From Serratia symbiotica (GTDB lineage Bacteria > Pseudomonadota > Gammaproteobacteria > Enterobacterales > Enterobacteriaceae), in contig NZ_CP050855.1 of NCBI RefSeq assembly GCF_000821185.2, positions 1 to 64,000 of the forward strand: a stretch of 64,000 nt of DNA, read 5' to 3'. This document shows, piece by piece, positions 56,937 through 64,000 of the stretch. Made by a program: the position numbers and the translations under genes. The notes under the pieces are model-generated. The model had not been told where the DNA came from, did no database searches, and was given only the letters and a program-made list of their open reading frames with translations. Position 1 is the first letter of the stretch. Each line of letters starts with the position of its first letter.

Positions 56937-57027
56937 ACCGTCATTTTTAACCACCTGCAGCACTGTTAAAAATGACGGTTCTCGATGTACGGCCAACACT
57001 GCCGGAAATGGCTGTATTTGCCGGAAT
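56937..57027. repeat. Inverted repeat plus 75-bp repeat, copy B
   Basis: 56937-56951 and 56965-56979 are exact 15-base reverse complements (core GTTAAAAATGACGG) around a loop containing CTGCAG. From 56955 onwards the sequence matches copy A at 41826-41900 in order. The structure sits downstream of gene A and before the methylase and may be a terminator or a recombination trace. Confidence 0.7.
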
Positions 57028-57068
57028 CCGGTATCACACTGTCAAAGCCGAGCATGCCGATCGGCATC

Positions 57069-59453
57069 CTACTTCCGCCCCGAAAACGCAGCCTTCATCC
57101 TGCTCACGAGGTCGTTTGTCTTTTTCTTCGCCGCCATCACCTGCGACGGCATTTTTTCCGACGCGGCGCGGTTGCGTGATACCAGCCGCCCGTCCTGCAC
57201 GGTCATAACAAGATCACCGCACGCTACTGACGCACCGGCCATCATCGATCTGACCATTCCGGCGCTGGCATCAATCCCACGCAGCGCCAGCAGTTCACTG
57301 ATCTGCTGTTTTTTCACGGATAGCCCGGCCCCCCCTTCCCGTTCCGGTGGCCGTTTTTTACGCTTACTTCGCACATCGTCACTAAGCCGCTGCGCCAGTT
57401 CTCGCTTTTCCTGCCGTGAAAGCGCATCAAAATTCACCGTCACGCCCTCCGCTGGCACAGTCATTCCTGACTGTCCTGTAGCTTCGCTGGCGGCATGTTC
57501 AACACCGTCAGCACTTGCCGCGGGATCCCGCGTACAGTTATTGACAGAACTCCAAGGGGCGGCGCTGCCGCCTGAAAAACCAACGTCAATGACCACGCCG
57601 TCAACGCTCTGGTGCTTTGGCACAATTATGTATTGAGTGGTGCGGGTGAATATCAACGATTCGCTGCCCGTCATCGGGCAGTAAATACCGGTAATTCTCT
57701 GGACGTCATCGCCGTAGGCATTGCCGTTTTCGGTGGTTTCATAGTTCAGACGGATACGCACATTATCGCGCTCAACCAACGGGCCTCCCTGGGCTAACAC
57801 GTAGTTATCCCATTCTCCTGCATCAGCAGCCTGCCGTGCGGTTTCCAGTTCAGGGTGTAACACCAGTTCACGATCGCCCAGGCGGCGAAGTTCGCGGTAT
57901 ACCGTGACCGGCGCACCGCCGATCTGCTGAAACTGACGAATAGACCAGCGCGACGCCCACGCGCTAACACGGAGTGACATTTCTTTCAGGTCTTCCCCGG
58001 TCTCATCGTCCTTCTCGCCATCCAGCGCGAAGCCGTCGATATTCTTCGAAATGTATTTCGCTATGTAGCCGGTTGCACTGCCGTGGGCATCGTCGATCGG
58101 AACAACCTGAAAGCGGTTTTCCTGCGCTCCCGGTTCGTTACCATCTTCTTTCAGGGCATAGGTACGGAAGATTTCGCGCGCCTGCTCGACGCATTCCGGG
58201 CGCATAAAAAGAAGTAAATGCCAGTGTGGCGTTGCATCGTGGTGCGGTTCGACCACGCGGAAACCAAAGACGCGGATCCCTTTTCTCTTCCACGCTGCAC
58301 GGGTTCTCGCCCAGACCATGCAAAGATATTGCTGCGTTTCGCGCGGTGACGCGCCACAGTATTTATGATTGCGGCACCCGTTATGCTGCATGGAGTGGTA
58401 ACGGGAAGGCGCTGTCAGTGTGTAAAAGTCACCGGCCAGCCCTTCCAACTTCGCCAGATCCTCAAATCCGCGCATTCTCGTCATGAGTTCGCGGCGACGG
58501 TTGGCCGGATTGGCAACACTACCGGCGACTTTATCGATCAGTGAAATGCGCTCGCCCGTGTCCTGGTCTTCCAGCTCCATAGCCTTAAGGTATTCACGGT
58601 TAGCCTTTTTCTGGGCCAACCATGCCGTAAGGCACGGGGCGCTACTGTATGGGGAGGATTTTTTCTGTACGTATCCCGTTGCAATCATCAAATGCTCACG
58701 CCAACGGGCATGGATACGGCGCAGGCGGTTTAACCACCACTGTGGTGACTCAAGACGAAGAACCGCGCGTAACGCGTCCTCCGCTTCCAGTTCTTCATTG
58801 CAATACGCTGTCCAACTGGGGATCGGCGTTTTCAGATGCACCGCCAGCGACGCAATACGTCCATAGCCAGAAAGCGCCGCGAACTCAGGATCGCCAGTGC
58901 GCGCAAGCTGGTGATCGGACTCGCGTATAAACTCGCTCGTAAAGATATCGGCAAGCGTATAAGCCAGTCTTTTTAACTCTTTCTTCCCTGCCCAGAGCAT
59001 ACGGAAAAGCTGATCGCGGATTGTCAGAAGGATGCCAGGCATCACGCTATCAGGCTGGTAAACGCTATTCACGCTATCAATACGCGTTAATACATGGCGC
59101 TCAAAGGTGTTAATCAGCCAGTGATCTGCCGCTTTGCGGTCTTTCGCGTCCAGCGCGTCCAGCTTCGCGGCAAAGTGGCGGCGGATATACTGCGGAAGAG
59201 AAGCGAGGCGGCGGCGCAACAGCTTGCTTCGCTCCGGCTTTTCGTTCTCTTCGTACAGATTGGCGATATCAATATGCTTGCGGGTGCCGTCCGGCGTGAG
59301 ATAGTCGAAACCATCCAGCCCCGGCGCTACATTAACACCAATCGGCTGGTATGGTTTGTTCCCTCCATAAGCGTAAGGGATAGCATTGTCAGTGCTACCC
59401 GGATACGGTGGAGGTGGAGAAGGGGCCTGGCGTCCACAAGCGTCTAAAGTCAC
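57069..59453 (-). CDS. A: Replication initiator protein A, HUH endonuclease
   Basis: 794 residues (P2 A 761). HUH nuclease: metal motif ATPHWHLLLFMRPECVEQA and the paired tyrosines in GYIAKYISKNIDGFALDGE; upstream VFGFRVVEPHHDATP. Nicks the origin to start modified rolling-circle replication. Starts with GTG overlapping the preceding stop (GTGA). The C-terminal Lys/Arg-rich tail is longer than in P2. Confidence 0.92.
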   Translation of the reverse strand: MTLDACGRQAPSPPPPYPGSTDNAIPYAYGGNKPYQPIGVNVAPGLDGFDYLTPDGTRKHIDIANLYEENEKPERSKLLRRRLASLPQYIRRHFAAKLDALDAKDRKAADHWLINTFERHVLTRIDSVNSVYQPDSVMPGILLTIRDQLFRMLWAGKKELKRLAYTLADIFTSEFIRESDHQLARTGDPEFAALSGYGRIASLAVHLKTPIPSWTAYCNEELEAEDALRAVLRLESPQWWLNRLRRIHARWREHLMIATGYVQKKSSPYSSAPCLTAWLAQKKANREYLKAMELEDQDTGERISLIDKVAGSVANPANRRRELMTRMRGFEDLAKLEGLAGDFYTLTAPSRYHSMQHNGCRNHKYCGASPRETQQYLCMVWARTRAAWKRKGIRVFGFRVVEPHHDATPHWHLLLFMRPECVEQAREIFRTYALKEDGNEPGAQENRFQVVPIDDAHGSATGYIAKYISKNIDGFALDGEKDDETGEDLKEMSLRVSAWASRWSIRQFQQIGGAPVTVYRELRRLGDRELVLHPELETARQAADAGEWDNYVLAQGGPLVERDNVRIRLNYETTENGNAYGDDVQRITGIYCPMTGSESLIFTRTTQYIIVPKHQSVDGVVIDVGFSGGSAAPWSSVNNCTRDPAASADGVEHAASEATGQSGMTVPAEGVTVNFDALSRQEKRELAQRLSDDVRSKRKKRPPEREGGAGLSVKKQQISELLALRGIDASAGMVRSMMAGASVACGDLVMTVQDGRLVSRNRAASEKMPSQVMAAKKKTNDLVSRMKAAFSGRK

Positions 59454-60481
59454 TCGCAGACCCCGGCATAAACGCTATTACATACTGATGGCTCTTCAAT
59501 GCCAGCGAACAAATCAAACTGATTTCCACCACGCGTTGTTAGTGCCCAATCGCGATAAGTTTCAATTCCGTGGGATTCAACGGAAATAAATTCTATTCGC
59601 CGCTCTGACTTACGGGGGTCATTGGTAGAAGGGAAAAATGTTGAATTACCTCGACGTGAGCATGCAGCAACCAACCGCTCCCAACTGGCGACACGCGCAA
59701 TTTCTTCGGGCCAGCGTGTAAATATTTGTGCTAACTCGGCTTTATTGACGTTGATGCATGGCATACAACCAACGCGCCCACACCCCTGCTGATAAAGTGG
59801 ATTGGGCTTTATGCCGTGGCGTTTAGCCATCGAAAAAACATCGTCATGCGTCCAGTTAAGCAACGGGCGATAAATATTTAACCTTGGCCCGATATCAAAC
59901 CCCCACTCCCATTCAGCCAATTTAGCGCGTGCTGGTGACTCTTGAGCGCGTACGCCTTGCCAGCTCACAACCTCCTTACCCGCGGCAATTAACGGATCCA
60001 CAACCTGCAATTTGATGGGCAGATGTTTTAATTCAGTTGTGCAGAATCGGCGGCGCGTAGATGGAAAGCGCCCCTTCCACATGCACAGGTCTAAGAATGG
60101 ATTGCCAGTTGGTTTGAGCGTGTCCAAGGCGCGGGCAATAGTTTCGGCGGCTTGCTCAGCAGATAGCCCACATTCAGCAACTAATTTTGTCGGCCATTTT
60201 TCCGCAATGAACTTCCGCTTACCTTCAATCAGTCGGGTGAAGTCAGCTTTCACACGCTGGATTGCCCCCAACTTGCCCTCCAGGTAGTCGAGATACTCCA
60301 TAGTTTGCGTATGTTCGTGACCAGTATCAGCAATAACTGCCAACGGCTTTAAACCGGCCTCTAACGCTAACAACCATTGTGCTAGGGAATCTTTGCCACC
60401 AGAAATAGAAACAACATTTACGATATTGTCAGCAAAACACCGACGATCGATGCGTTTAACCTCTTCGTCAAAATTCATCAT
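59450..60481 (-). CDS. PAPS-reductase-family protein (PP-loop ATPase)
   Basis: About 343 residues. PP-loop VVSISGGKDSLAQWLLALEA, aspartate in VIADTGHEHTQTMEYLDYLE, RRRFCTTELKHLPIKLQ, and cysteines in GCGRVGCMPCIN. Such proteins in phages are annotated as PAPS reductases, and the group includes the DndC sulfur-transfer proteins of DNA phosphorothioation. No dnd partners are visible. Start uncertain (60490, 60481 or 60478). It forms an overlapping gene chain with A and the small genes upstream. Confidence 0.8.
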   Translation of the reverse strand: MMNFDEEVKRIDRRCFADNIVNVVSISGGKDSLAQWLLALEAGLKPLAVIADTGHEHTQTMEYLDYLEGKLGAIQRVKADFTRLIEGKRKFIAEKWPTKLVAECGLSAEQAAETIARALDTLKPTGNPFLDLCMWKGRFPSTRRRFCTTELKHLPIKLQVVDPLIAAGKEVVSWQGVRAQESPARAKLAEWEWGFDIGPRLNIYRPLLNWTHDDVFSMAKRHGIKPNPLYQQGCGRVGCMPCINVNKAELAQIFTRWPEEIARVASWERLVAACSRRGNSTFFPSTNDPRKSERRIEFISVESHGIETYRDWALTTRGGNQFDLFAGIEEPSVCNSVYAGVCE

Positions 60482-60486
60482 CAACC

Positions 60487-60627
60487 TCAAATATTAACAA
60501 TCCAAAAATCATGAAGCTTCCAGCGATCACTGATGCGATAGATCACTGCATGTAGCGTCGAATCCATTGATTCGCATGAAGGATCTACAGCTATCCAAGC
60601 GGGGTTAGTGAGCTGTTCCATTCTCAT
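60487..60627 (-). CDS. Small phage protein of 46 residues
   Basis: Reads MRMEQLTNPAWIAVDPSCE, then MDSTLHAVIYRISDRWKLHD, in an open frame whose ATG overlaps the preceding stop (ATGA) and whose stop overlaps the next gene. The chain of overlaps on both sides argues that it is translated. Function unknown. Confidence 0.55.
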   Translation of the reverse strand: MRMEQLTNPAWIAVDPSCESMDSTLHAVIYRISDRWKLHDFWIVNI

Positions 60628-60860
60628 TTTCCCTTTGTCTTTTTAAGTGCAGCATCAAACTTTTCGGCGTCCATCCAGACAATGAATGCTGTCCGGCTGA
60701 TTTTTCCGATAACGTCAGCAGGGGAAATTTCACGGGTAAAAAATGTAACTTTGGCTTCACCATTTTTATTCATGGATATGCCGTCCATACACTGATGAAG
60801 CCGTTGAACGGTCACATTTTCCAAACCAACCGTTTCTAAAAATTCAATTAAGCTCGCCAT
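60624..60860 (-). CDS. Conserved small phage protein, function unknown
   Basis: 78 residues, ASLIEFLETVGLENVTVQRL, then TAFIVWMDAEKFDAALKKTK. Overlaps its neighbours on both sides by a few bases, so it belongs to the dam-A early operon. I do not recognise the family. Confidence 0.65.
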   Translation of the reverse strand: MASLIEFLETVGLENVTVQRLHQCMDGISMNKNGEAKVTFFTREISPADVIGKISRTAFIVWMDAEKFDAALKKTKGK

Positions 60861-61798
60861 CAGAAACCCCCTTGATCATCAAAAACACCCGCCGCAACCA
60901 TCGCGTTGTAAGTCGCATCACCCATCACAGCGACACAATCAGGGCAATCACCGCCGTAACGCCCGCAGCAATCGCAGACAGGCAGCACGCCGATCACTTC
61001 TTTAGCCTTTTGGCGGTTGTCTTTGTCGGTACTGACGGAACGTTGCACACTGATTTCGTGCATCTTGAAGGGCTGATAAATCGCGCGGGTGGCTTCGGTG
61101 TCGCTGTTGGAAATGACAACCTGCGCGCCATAATTGCGATTCACTTCCAGCAGATCCGCCGCTAACTGACGGTGATGGCTCTCTGTGAATGGCTCGGTGT
61201 GGTATTGGGTGAAATTGGCGGTTTCGCTGGCTGGCAGGTACGGCGGATCGCAATAGATGGCTTCATCCGTTCCAACCATCACTTTGAGGGTGTTCTGAAA
61301 CGAGCTGCACAGAAAAATAGCTTTGGTGTCGTTAGCCTTCTCAGCAAACTGGCGGATCTCCGCCTCCGGGAAGTAAGGCGAGCTTTTGTGCTGACCAAAC
61401 GGCACGTTATAACCACTGCTCTGGTTGTAACGCACTACACCGTTGTAGCCGTGGCGGTTGAGGTAGAGAAACAGAGCAGCGCGGGCCACATCAAGCAAGC
61501 CTTTTGTGCCGTTGAAAATGCGGCGGTTTTGTAAGTATTCCTCTTTGGAATTGCCGGTCGCAAAGAGCGGTCGCGCAAGATCGATCACCAGCTCTGGATT
61601 GCTTTTGACCTCACGATAAAGGCGGATCAGATCTGGGTTGATATCCGCAAGGATATAGCGGCGATAATCGGTATTGAGGAACACGGAAGCGCCGCCAACA
61701 AAAGGCTCAACGAGGCAACCAGCCTTTGGTAAATGCGGCAGTAATTCAGGCATCACGCGGCTTTTGCCACCGGGCCATTTGAGTAGTGATCGAATCAT
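60860..61798 (-). CDS. dam: DNA adenine methyltransferase, Dam/D12 class
   Basis: 312 residues: SLLKWPGGKSRVMPELLPHL (SAM-binding FxGxG-type region continues as VEPFVGGASVFLNT), catalytic EAIYCDPPYLPASETANF, and GAQVVISNSDTEATRAIYQP. A C-terminal cysteine cluster, LPVCDCCGRYGGDCPDC, may bind zinc and is not in E. coli Dam. Probably methylates phage DNA at GATC or a related site. Confidence 0.9.
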   Translation of the reverse strand: MIRSLLKWPGGKSRVMPELLPHLPKAGCLVEPFVGGASVFLNTDYRRYILADINPDLIRLYREVKSNPELVIDLARPLFATGNSKEEYLQNRRIFNGTKGLLDVARAALFLYLNRHGYNGVVRYNQSSGYNVPFGQHKSSPYFPEAEIRQFAEKANDTKAIFLCSSFQNTLKVMVGTDEAIYCDPPYLPASETANFTQYHTEPFTESHHRQLAADLLEVNRNYGAQVVISNSDTEATRAIYQPFKMHEISVQRSVSTDKDNRQKAKEVIGVLPVCDCCGRYGGDCPDCVAVMGDATYNAMVAAGVFDDQGGF

Positions 61799-61867
61799 CT
61801 TGCTTTCTCCTTGGTGCAGGAAGCCCGGCGCGATGATGCGCCTGACTACTGGTTAATCATTCAGTGG

Positions 61868-62260
61868 TTAATTGATTGCGCCATCCGGCGCGGGTGGTGG
61901 TGGTTCGCGTAACGCCTGAATTTCAAGTCGCGGCGCAGCATGCTCGGGAAACTCCCACGGCATCGCCGAAGCCAGCTCGGCAAGGCGCTTAATGCCCAAC
62001 ATCAGGCTCACTTTGTCCTGAGAGCTGAACTGTTCGAAAGGCATGGTGAGATGGGAATGAGTCAGCGACGGCAGATCTTTAAACCGCTGCGCGGCTTCGT
62101 TTGCCAGCAGGATGATCGCTTTTTTCTGAGTCTCGCCCAGACGGTTGAAACGCCTCGCCGTGTCATTGGTACGGAAAACTGAAATGCTCGACTGCAAACG
62201 CGCGCGCTGCTGTAGGAACATCTGACGCCCGGATACTGGTTTTTCTTGTCCGATACTCAT
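61868..62260 (-). CDS. Phage protein, DUF5347-like
   Basis: 130 residues from the ATG at 62260 (GGGGATAGG upstream), with SSISVFRTNDTARRFNRLGE and KKAIILLANEAAQRF. I think this belongs to DUF5347, common near the replication genes of P2-like phages, but the name is from memory. Function unknown. The longer start at 62284 is less likely. Confidence 0.55.
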   Translation of the reverse strand: MSIGQEKPVSGRQMFLQQRARLQSSISVFRTNDTARRFNRLGETQKKAIILLANEAAQRFKDLPSLTHSHLTMPFEQFSSQDKVSLMLGIKRLAELASAMPWEFPEHAAPRLEIQALREPPPPAPDGAIN

Positions 62261-62432
62261 AATCCTATCCCCCATCACTACCACTTATCAGGCGCACTAC
62301 TCGCAAGCAATGCCTCGGATAAGTGCCGGGTTTTAGCCATGTCCGGCGCATGGTTTTGTGGTAATTTCGTTATGCCGCCTTCCAGCAAGAAGCAAGCGGC
62401 ATAACTACCCACCAACAAAAGGAAATAAAAAA

Positions 62433-62609
62433 TTGGAAGATGAAAAAATTATTAAACTCCTGAGTTCCGTCATTGAAGCCCTGGAATCCGTAGATGCCAG
62501 ACCAGCTAATAACAATGGGGTATCGGAAACTATTCGCGATCTGGCGAATAAGATTCATCATGTCGCGTATGAGAAATACCCTCATACTGGCGGCGCTTGG
62601 GAGTGTTAA
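62433..62609 (+). CDS. Small plus-strand phage protein with TTG start
   Basis: 58 residues from TTG at 62433, with AAAGGAAAT about 8 bases upstream; the upstream part of the open frame lacks a start signal. Residues LEDEKIIKLLSSVIEALESV, then YEKYPHTGGAWEC. It runs against all nearby prophage genes and converges on the next one. Function unknown. Confidence 0.55.
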   Translation: MEDEKIIKLLSSVIEALESVDARPANNNGVSETIRDLANKIHHVAYEKYPHTGGAWEC

Positions 62610-62975
62610 TCACTTGTTCCAGCCTCCGATAGCATTACGGAGGCTTTTACATAATTCTGGGGTTAATTCAATGCTTATGGCTACCGGGTTTTTTATACAC
62701 AGAGTCTTATTTTTATCGGCTGAAGAATGCTGACCAATATCAGACTGCTTGTAGTGGCGGGGTATATCACCTTCATGTACGCGTACAATAACCCCCTGAA
62801 TTTCGTTAATTGTTTCAGCATCCACTTCATCAGAACACGCTGCGAGAAAGCATAAATGGTTGAGGCTATGTTTTAAAAGATCAAGAGAGTAAGCATCAGG
62901 TCGTGTCCCGCACTTGTTATCTGTATGGAAGAGTTTAAGTACTTTATTAATTCTAGCTTCGTATTCTTCTTTCAT
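62610..62975 (-). CDS. Hypothetical prophage protein of 121 residues
   Basis: Start at 62975 with GGAGAT upstream. EEYEARINKVLKLFHTDNKC, then LCFLAACSDEVDAETINEIQ. Predicted soluble and helical. No family recognised. Its stop lies base to base with the convergent small gene. Confidence 0.6.
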   Translation of the reverse strand: MKEEYEARINKVLKLFHTDNKCGTRPDAYSLDLLKHSLNHLCFLAACSDEVDAETINEIQGVIVRVHEGDIPRHYKQSDIGQHSSADKNKTLCIKNPVAISIELTPELCKSLRNAIGGWNK

Positions 62976-63085
62976 TTTTATCTCCGTGATTTTAAGTTTG
63001 CTTTCTCGCGTGCTATTGGTGACTGAATGCGCCATCACTTAACGAAGTGACGGCAGGTAGAAAAAGATTTTCTGTTACTTAATGA

Positions 63086-63313
63086 CTACAGTAGCTTTTT
63101 AAGAAAACCTGCCAAGGTATTAAATAAACCTTTGTTTATCTTCTTCGTATAAACAAAAGGCTTACTCATACCTTTAATGAACCGTACCTTATTTGGCTCT
63201 GGCTTAAAGAAACGCCCATCAGGGCATTCTATCCAGCCGCGAGTATTGCGGTAGTGCGTAACCTGACAGCCTTGTTTAAGCAGACTGGCAAGTGATGGAT
63301 CGTTACTTTTCAT
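63086..63313 (-). CDS. Fil-family phage filamentation protein (probable)
   Basis: 75 residues with SLASLLKQGCQVTHYRNTRG and GWIECPDGRFFKPE, the pattern I associate with the Fil protein of coliphage 186, which causes filamentation when expressed after induction. In 186 such genes lie among the early functions, as here. The C-terminal half is not conserved in what I recall. Confidence 0.55.
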   Translation of the reverse strand: MKSNDPSLASLLKQGCQVTHYRNTRGWIECPDGRFFKPEPNKVRFIKGMSKPFVYTKKINKGLFNTLAGFLKKLL

Positions 63314-63325
63314 ATCGCATACCTG

Positions 63326-63499
63326 TTACGATTGCCTGCGTGCCTTGCGTTCTACTTCTTCACGGCGGGCTTTAAATTTAGAGAACGCTTTTAATTTCTG
63401 CTGTCTGACTTTTTCACACCGCTGCCTGATTAGAAACTGAATTAAATTAACAATCAGCACAGCAAAAATAAAAATGCCGACAATCATTTCAATTTTCAT
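63326..63499 (-). CDS. Small membrane protein, 57 residues
   Basis: One N-terminal transmembrane segment (MIVGIFIFAVLIVNLIQFLI) followed by a highly basic tail (KVRQQKLKAFSKFKARREEV). The start overlaps the upstream gene by 11 bases. Short, so called from composition, frame and tight packing. Function unknown. Confidence 0.55.
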   Translation of the reverse strand: MKIEMIVGIFIFAVLIVNLIQFLIRQRCEKVRQQKLKAFSKFKARREEVERKARRQS

Positions 63500-63749
63500 A
63501 ACTTTTTACACCCTTCAGCCTTTCAATTGTTCGCATTGCTTCAGCTATGGTAAAATCACGGCCATAATAATTATCGACACCGCCTTTATCGTCCCATTTG
63601 TTAATTAAATAACTATCTCTCTTAATAAAATTTCTTGGCGACCTACGGATAGTGAATCCAGCCGTATGCACATAAACGTTTTTGCCGACCTGAACCAGCC
63701 CAGGAATGCTACCTGCATGTGATCCGTGCTTTGAATAGCGCTTTTTCAT
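63489..63749 (-). CDS. Hypothetical phage protein of 86 residues
   Basis: KRYSKHGSHAGSIPGLVQVG, then VHTAGFTIRRSPRNFIKRDS and DFTIAEAMRTIERLKGV. Basic, soluble. Position among prophage early genes suggests a small host-takeover or regulatory protein; no family recognised. Confidence 0.55.
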   Translation of the reverse strand: MKKRYSKHGSHAGSIPGLVQVGKNVYVHTAGFTIRRSPRNFIKRDSYLINKWDDKGGVDNYYGRDFTIAEAMRTIERLKGVKSYEN

Positions 63750-63814
63750 TTTAATACTCCATTATGCGCATCGGCTAATTGTTGCATGTTCTAAGCTAAA
63801 TCTTGGGTTAATGG

Positions 63815-64000
63815 TCATGCTGCGGCTCTTCCTGCTTGTCGTTTTGACGGCTTGGAATGGTGCAAGCGGTCTTTCCAACCGTGCCATTCATCCGGTGCGT
63901 TCTCGACCAACTGGTCGGCATATTTATCCCACTCGCCACGGTGAACCCACAATTCTGCGTGGCCGCCTGGATTGAGTGGATCGGTCATGTAAAACGCTGG
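63815..64000 (-). CDS. C-terminal end of a gene running off the window
   Basis: Open minus-strand frame from the window edge to the TGA at 63815-63817. Residues MTDPLNPGGHAELWVHRGEW, then NAPDEWHGWKDRLHHSKPSK. An ATG four codons from the edge could also be the true start of a short gene. Likely a prophage early protein; function unknown. Confidence 0.5.
   Translation of the reverse strand, partial: PAFYMTDPLNPGGHAELWVHRGEWDKYADQLVENAPDEWHGWKDRLHHSKPSKRQAGRAAA

Overview
The window is a chromosomal segment of an Enterobacterales bacterium. DnaA, DnaN, RecF and GyrB are near-identical in motif content to Escherichia coli/Serratia proteins. The density of decayed insertion sequences (IS1, IS3, IS5, IS256, IS481 and ISNCY-like remnants) points to a host-associated member of the Serratia/Yersinia group; Serratia symbiotica is my guess (inference, not a database result).

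Layout: (1) 1-6903, dnaA-dnaN-recF-gyrB, preceded by a GATC-rich region with a DnaA box. (2) 6912-8275, a graveyard of transposon fragments. (3) 8477-15067, a tightly overlapping six-gene operon that I cannot match to a known pathway: Bcr/CflA-type MFS exporter, DRE-TIM aldolase, an alpha/beta-hydrolase-like protein, an isopropylmalate/isocitrate dehydrogenase-CinA fusion, an RraA-like protein and a DUF6282-like hydrolase, with a convergent LysR regulator. (4) 16329-20145, nested IS elements. (5) 20146-27630, an AT-rich microcin C-like cluster. It has a 39-residue precursor ending in Asn, an MFS exporter, a MccB adenylyltransferase fused to a methyltransferase domain, a broken CmoA/MccS-like carboxy-SAM synthase, an uncharacterised YqcI/YcgG-like gene, MccD, and MccE split into separate decarboxylase and acetyltransferase genes. 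(6) 27929-31970, a decayed IS3-family element, a frameshifted LprI-family gene, an IS481 copy and an integrase stub. (7) 32174-33875, yicC and rph, with pyrE missing downstream of rph. (8) about 34.1 kb to beyond the window end, a P2-like prophage.

The prophage reads from right to left: early genes, Fil-like protein, Dam-type methylase, PAPS-reductase-like protein, replication protein A, a frameshifted second methylase, a phd/doc toxin-antitoxin pair, then portal/terminase (Q, P) divergent from O-N-M-L-X, lysis genes, R-S, V-W-J-I-H-G, and finally D and ogr. The tail block FI-FII-E-T-U (36.0-41.75 kb) lies on the opposite strand to the genes that normally flank it in P2, so it looks inverted in place. 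The classic E/E' slippery-site frameshift is conserved.

In the microcin C-like cluster the genes fit one Trojan-horse pathway: precursor made, its C-terminal Asn nucleotidylated by MccB, the nucleotide carboxymethylated and aminopropylated, export by the MFS protein, and self-protection by the GNAT protein. The carboxy-SAM synthase is disrupted twice, so the host CmoA would have to supply that cofactor, or the product has changed.
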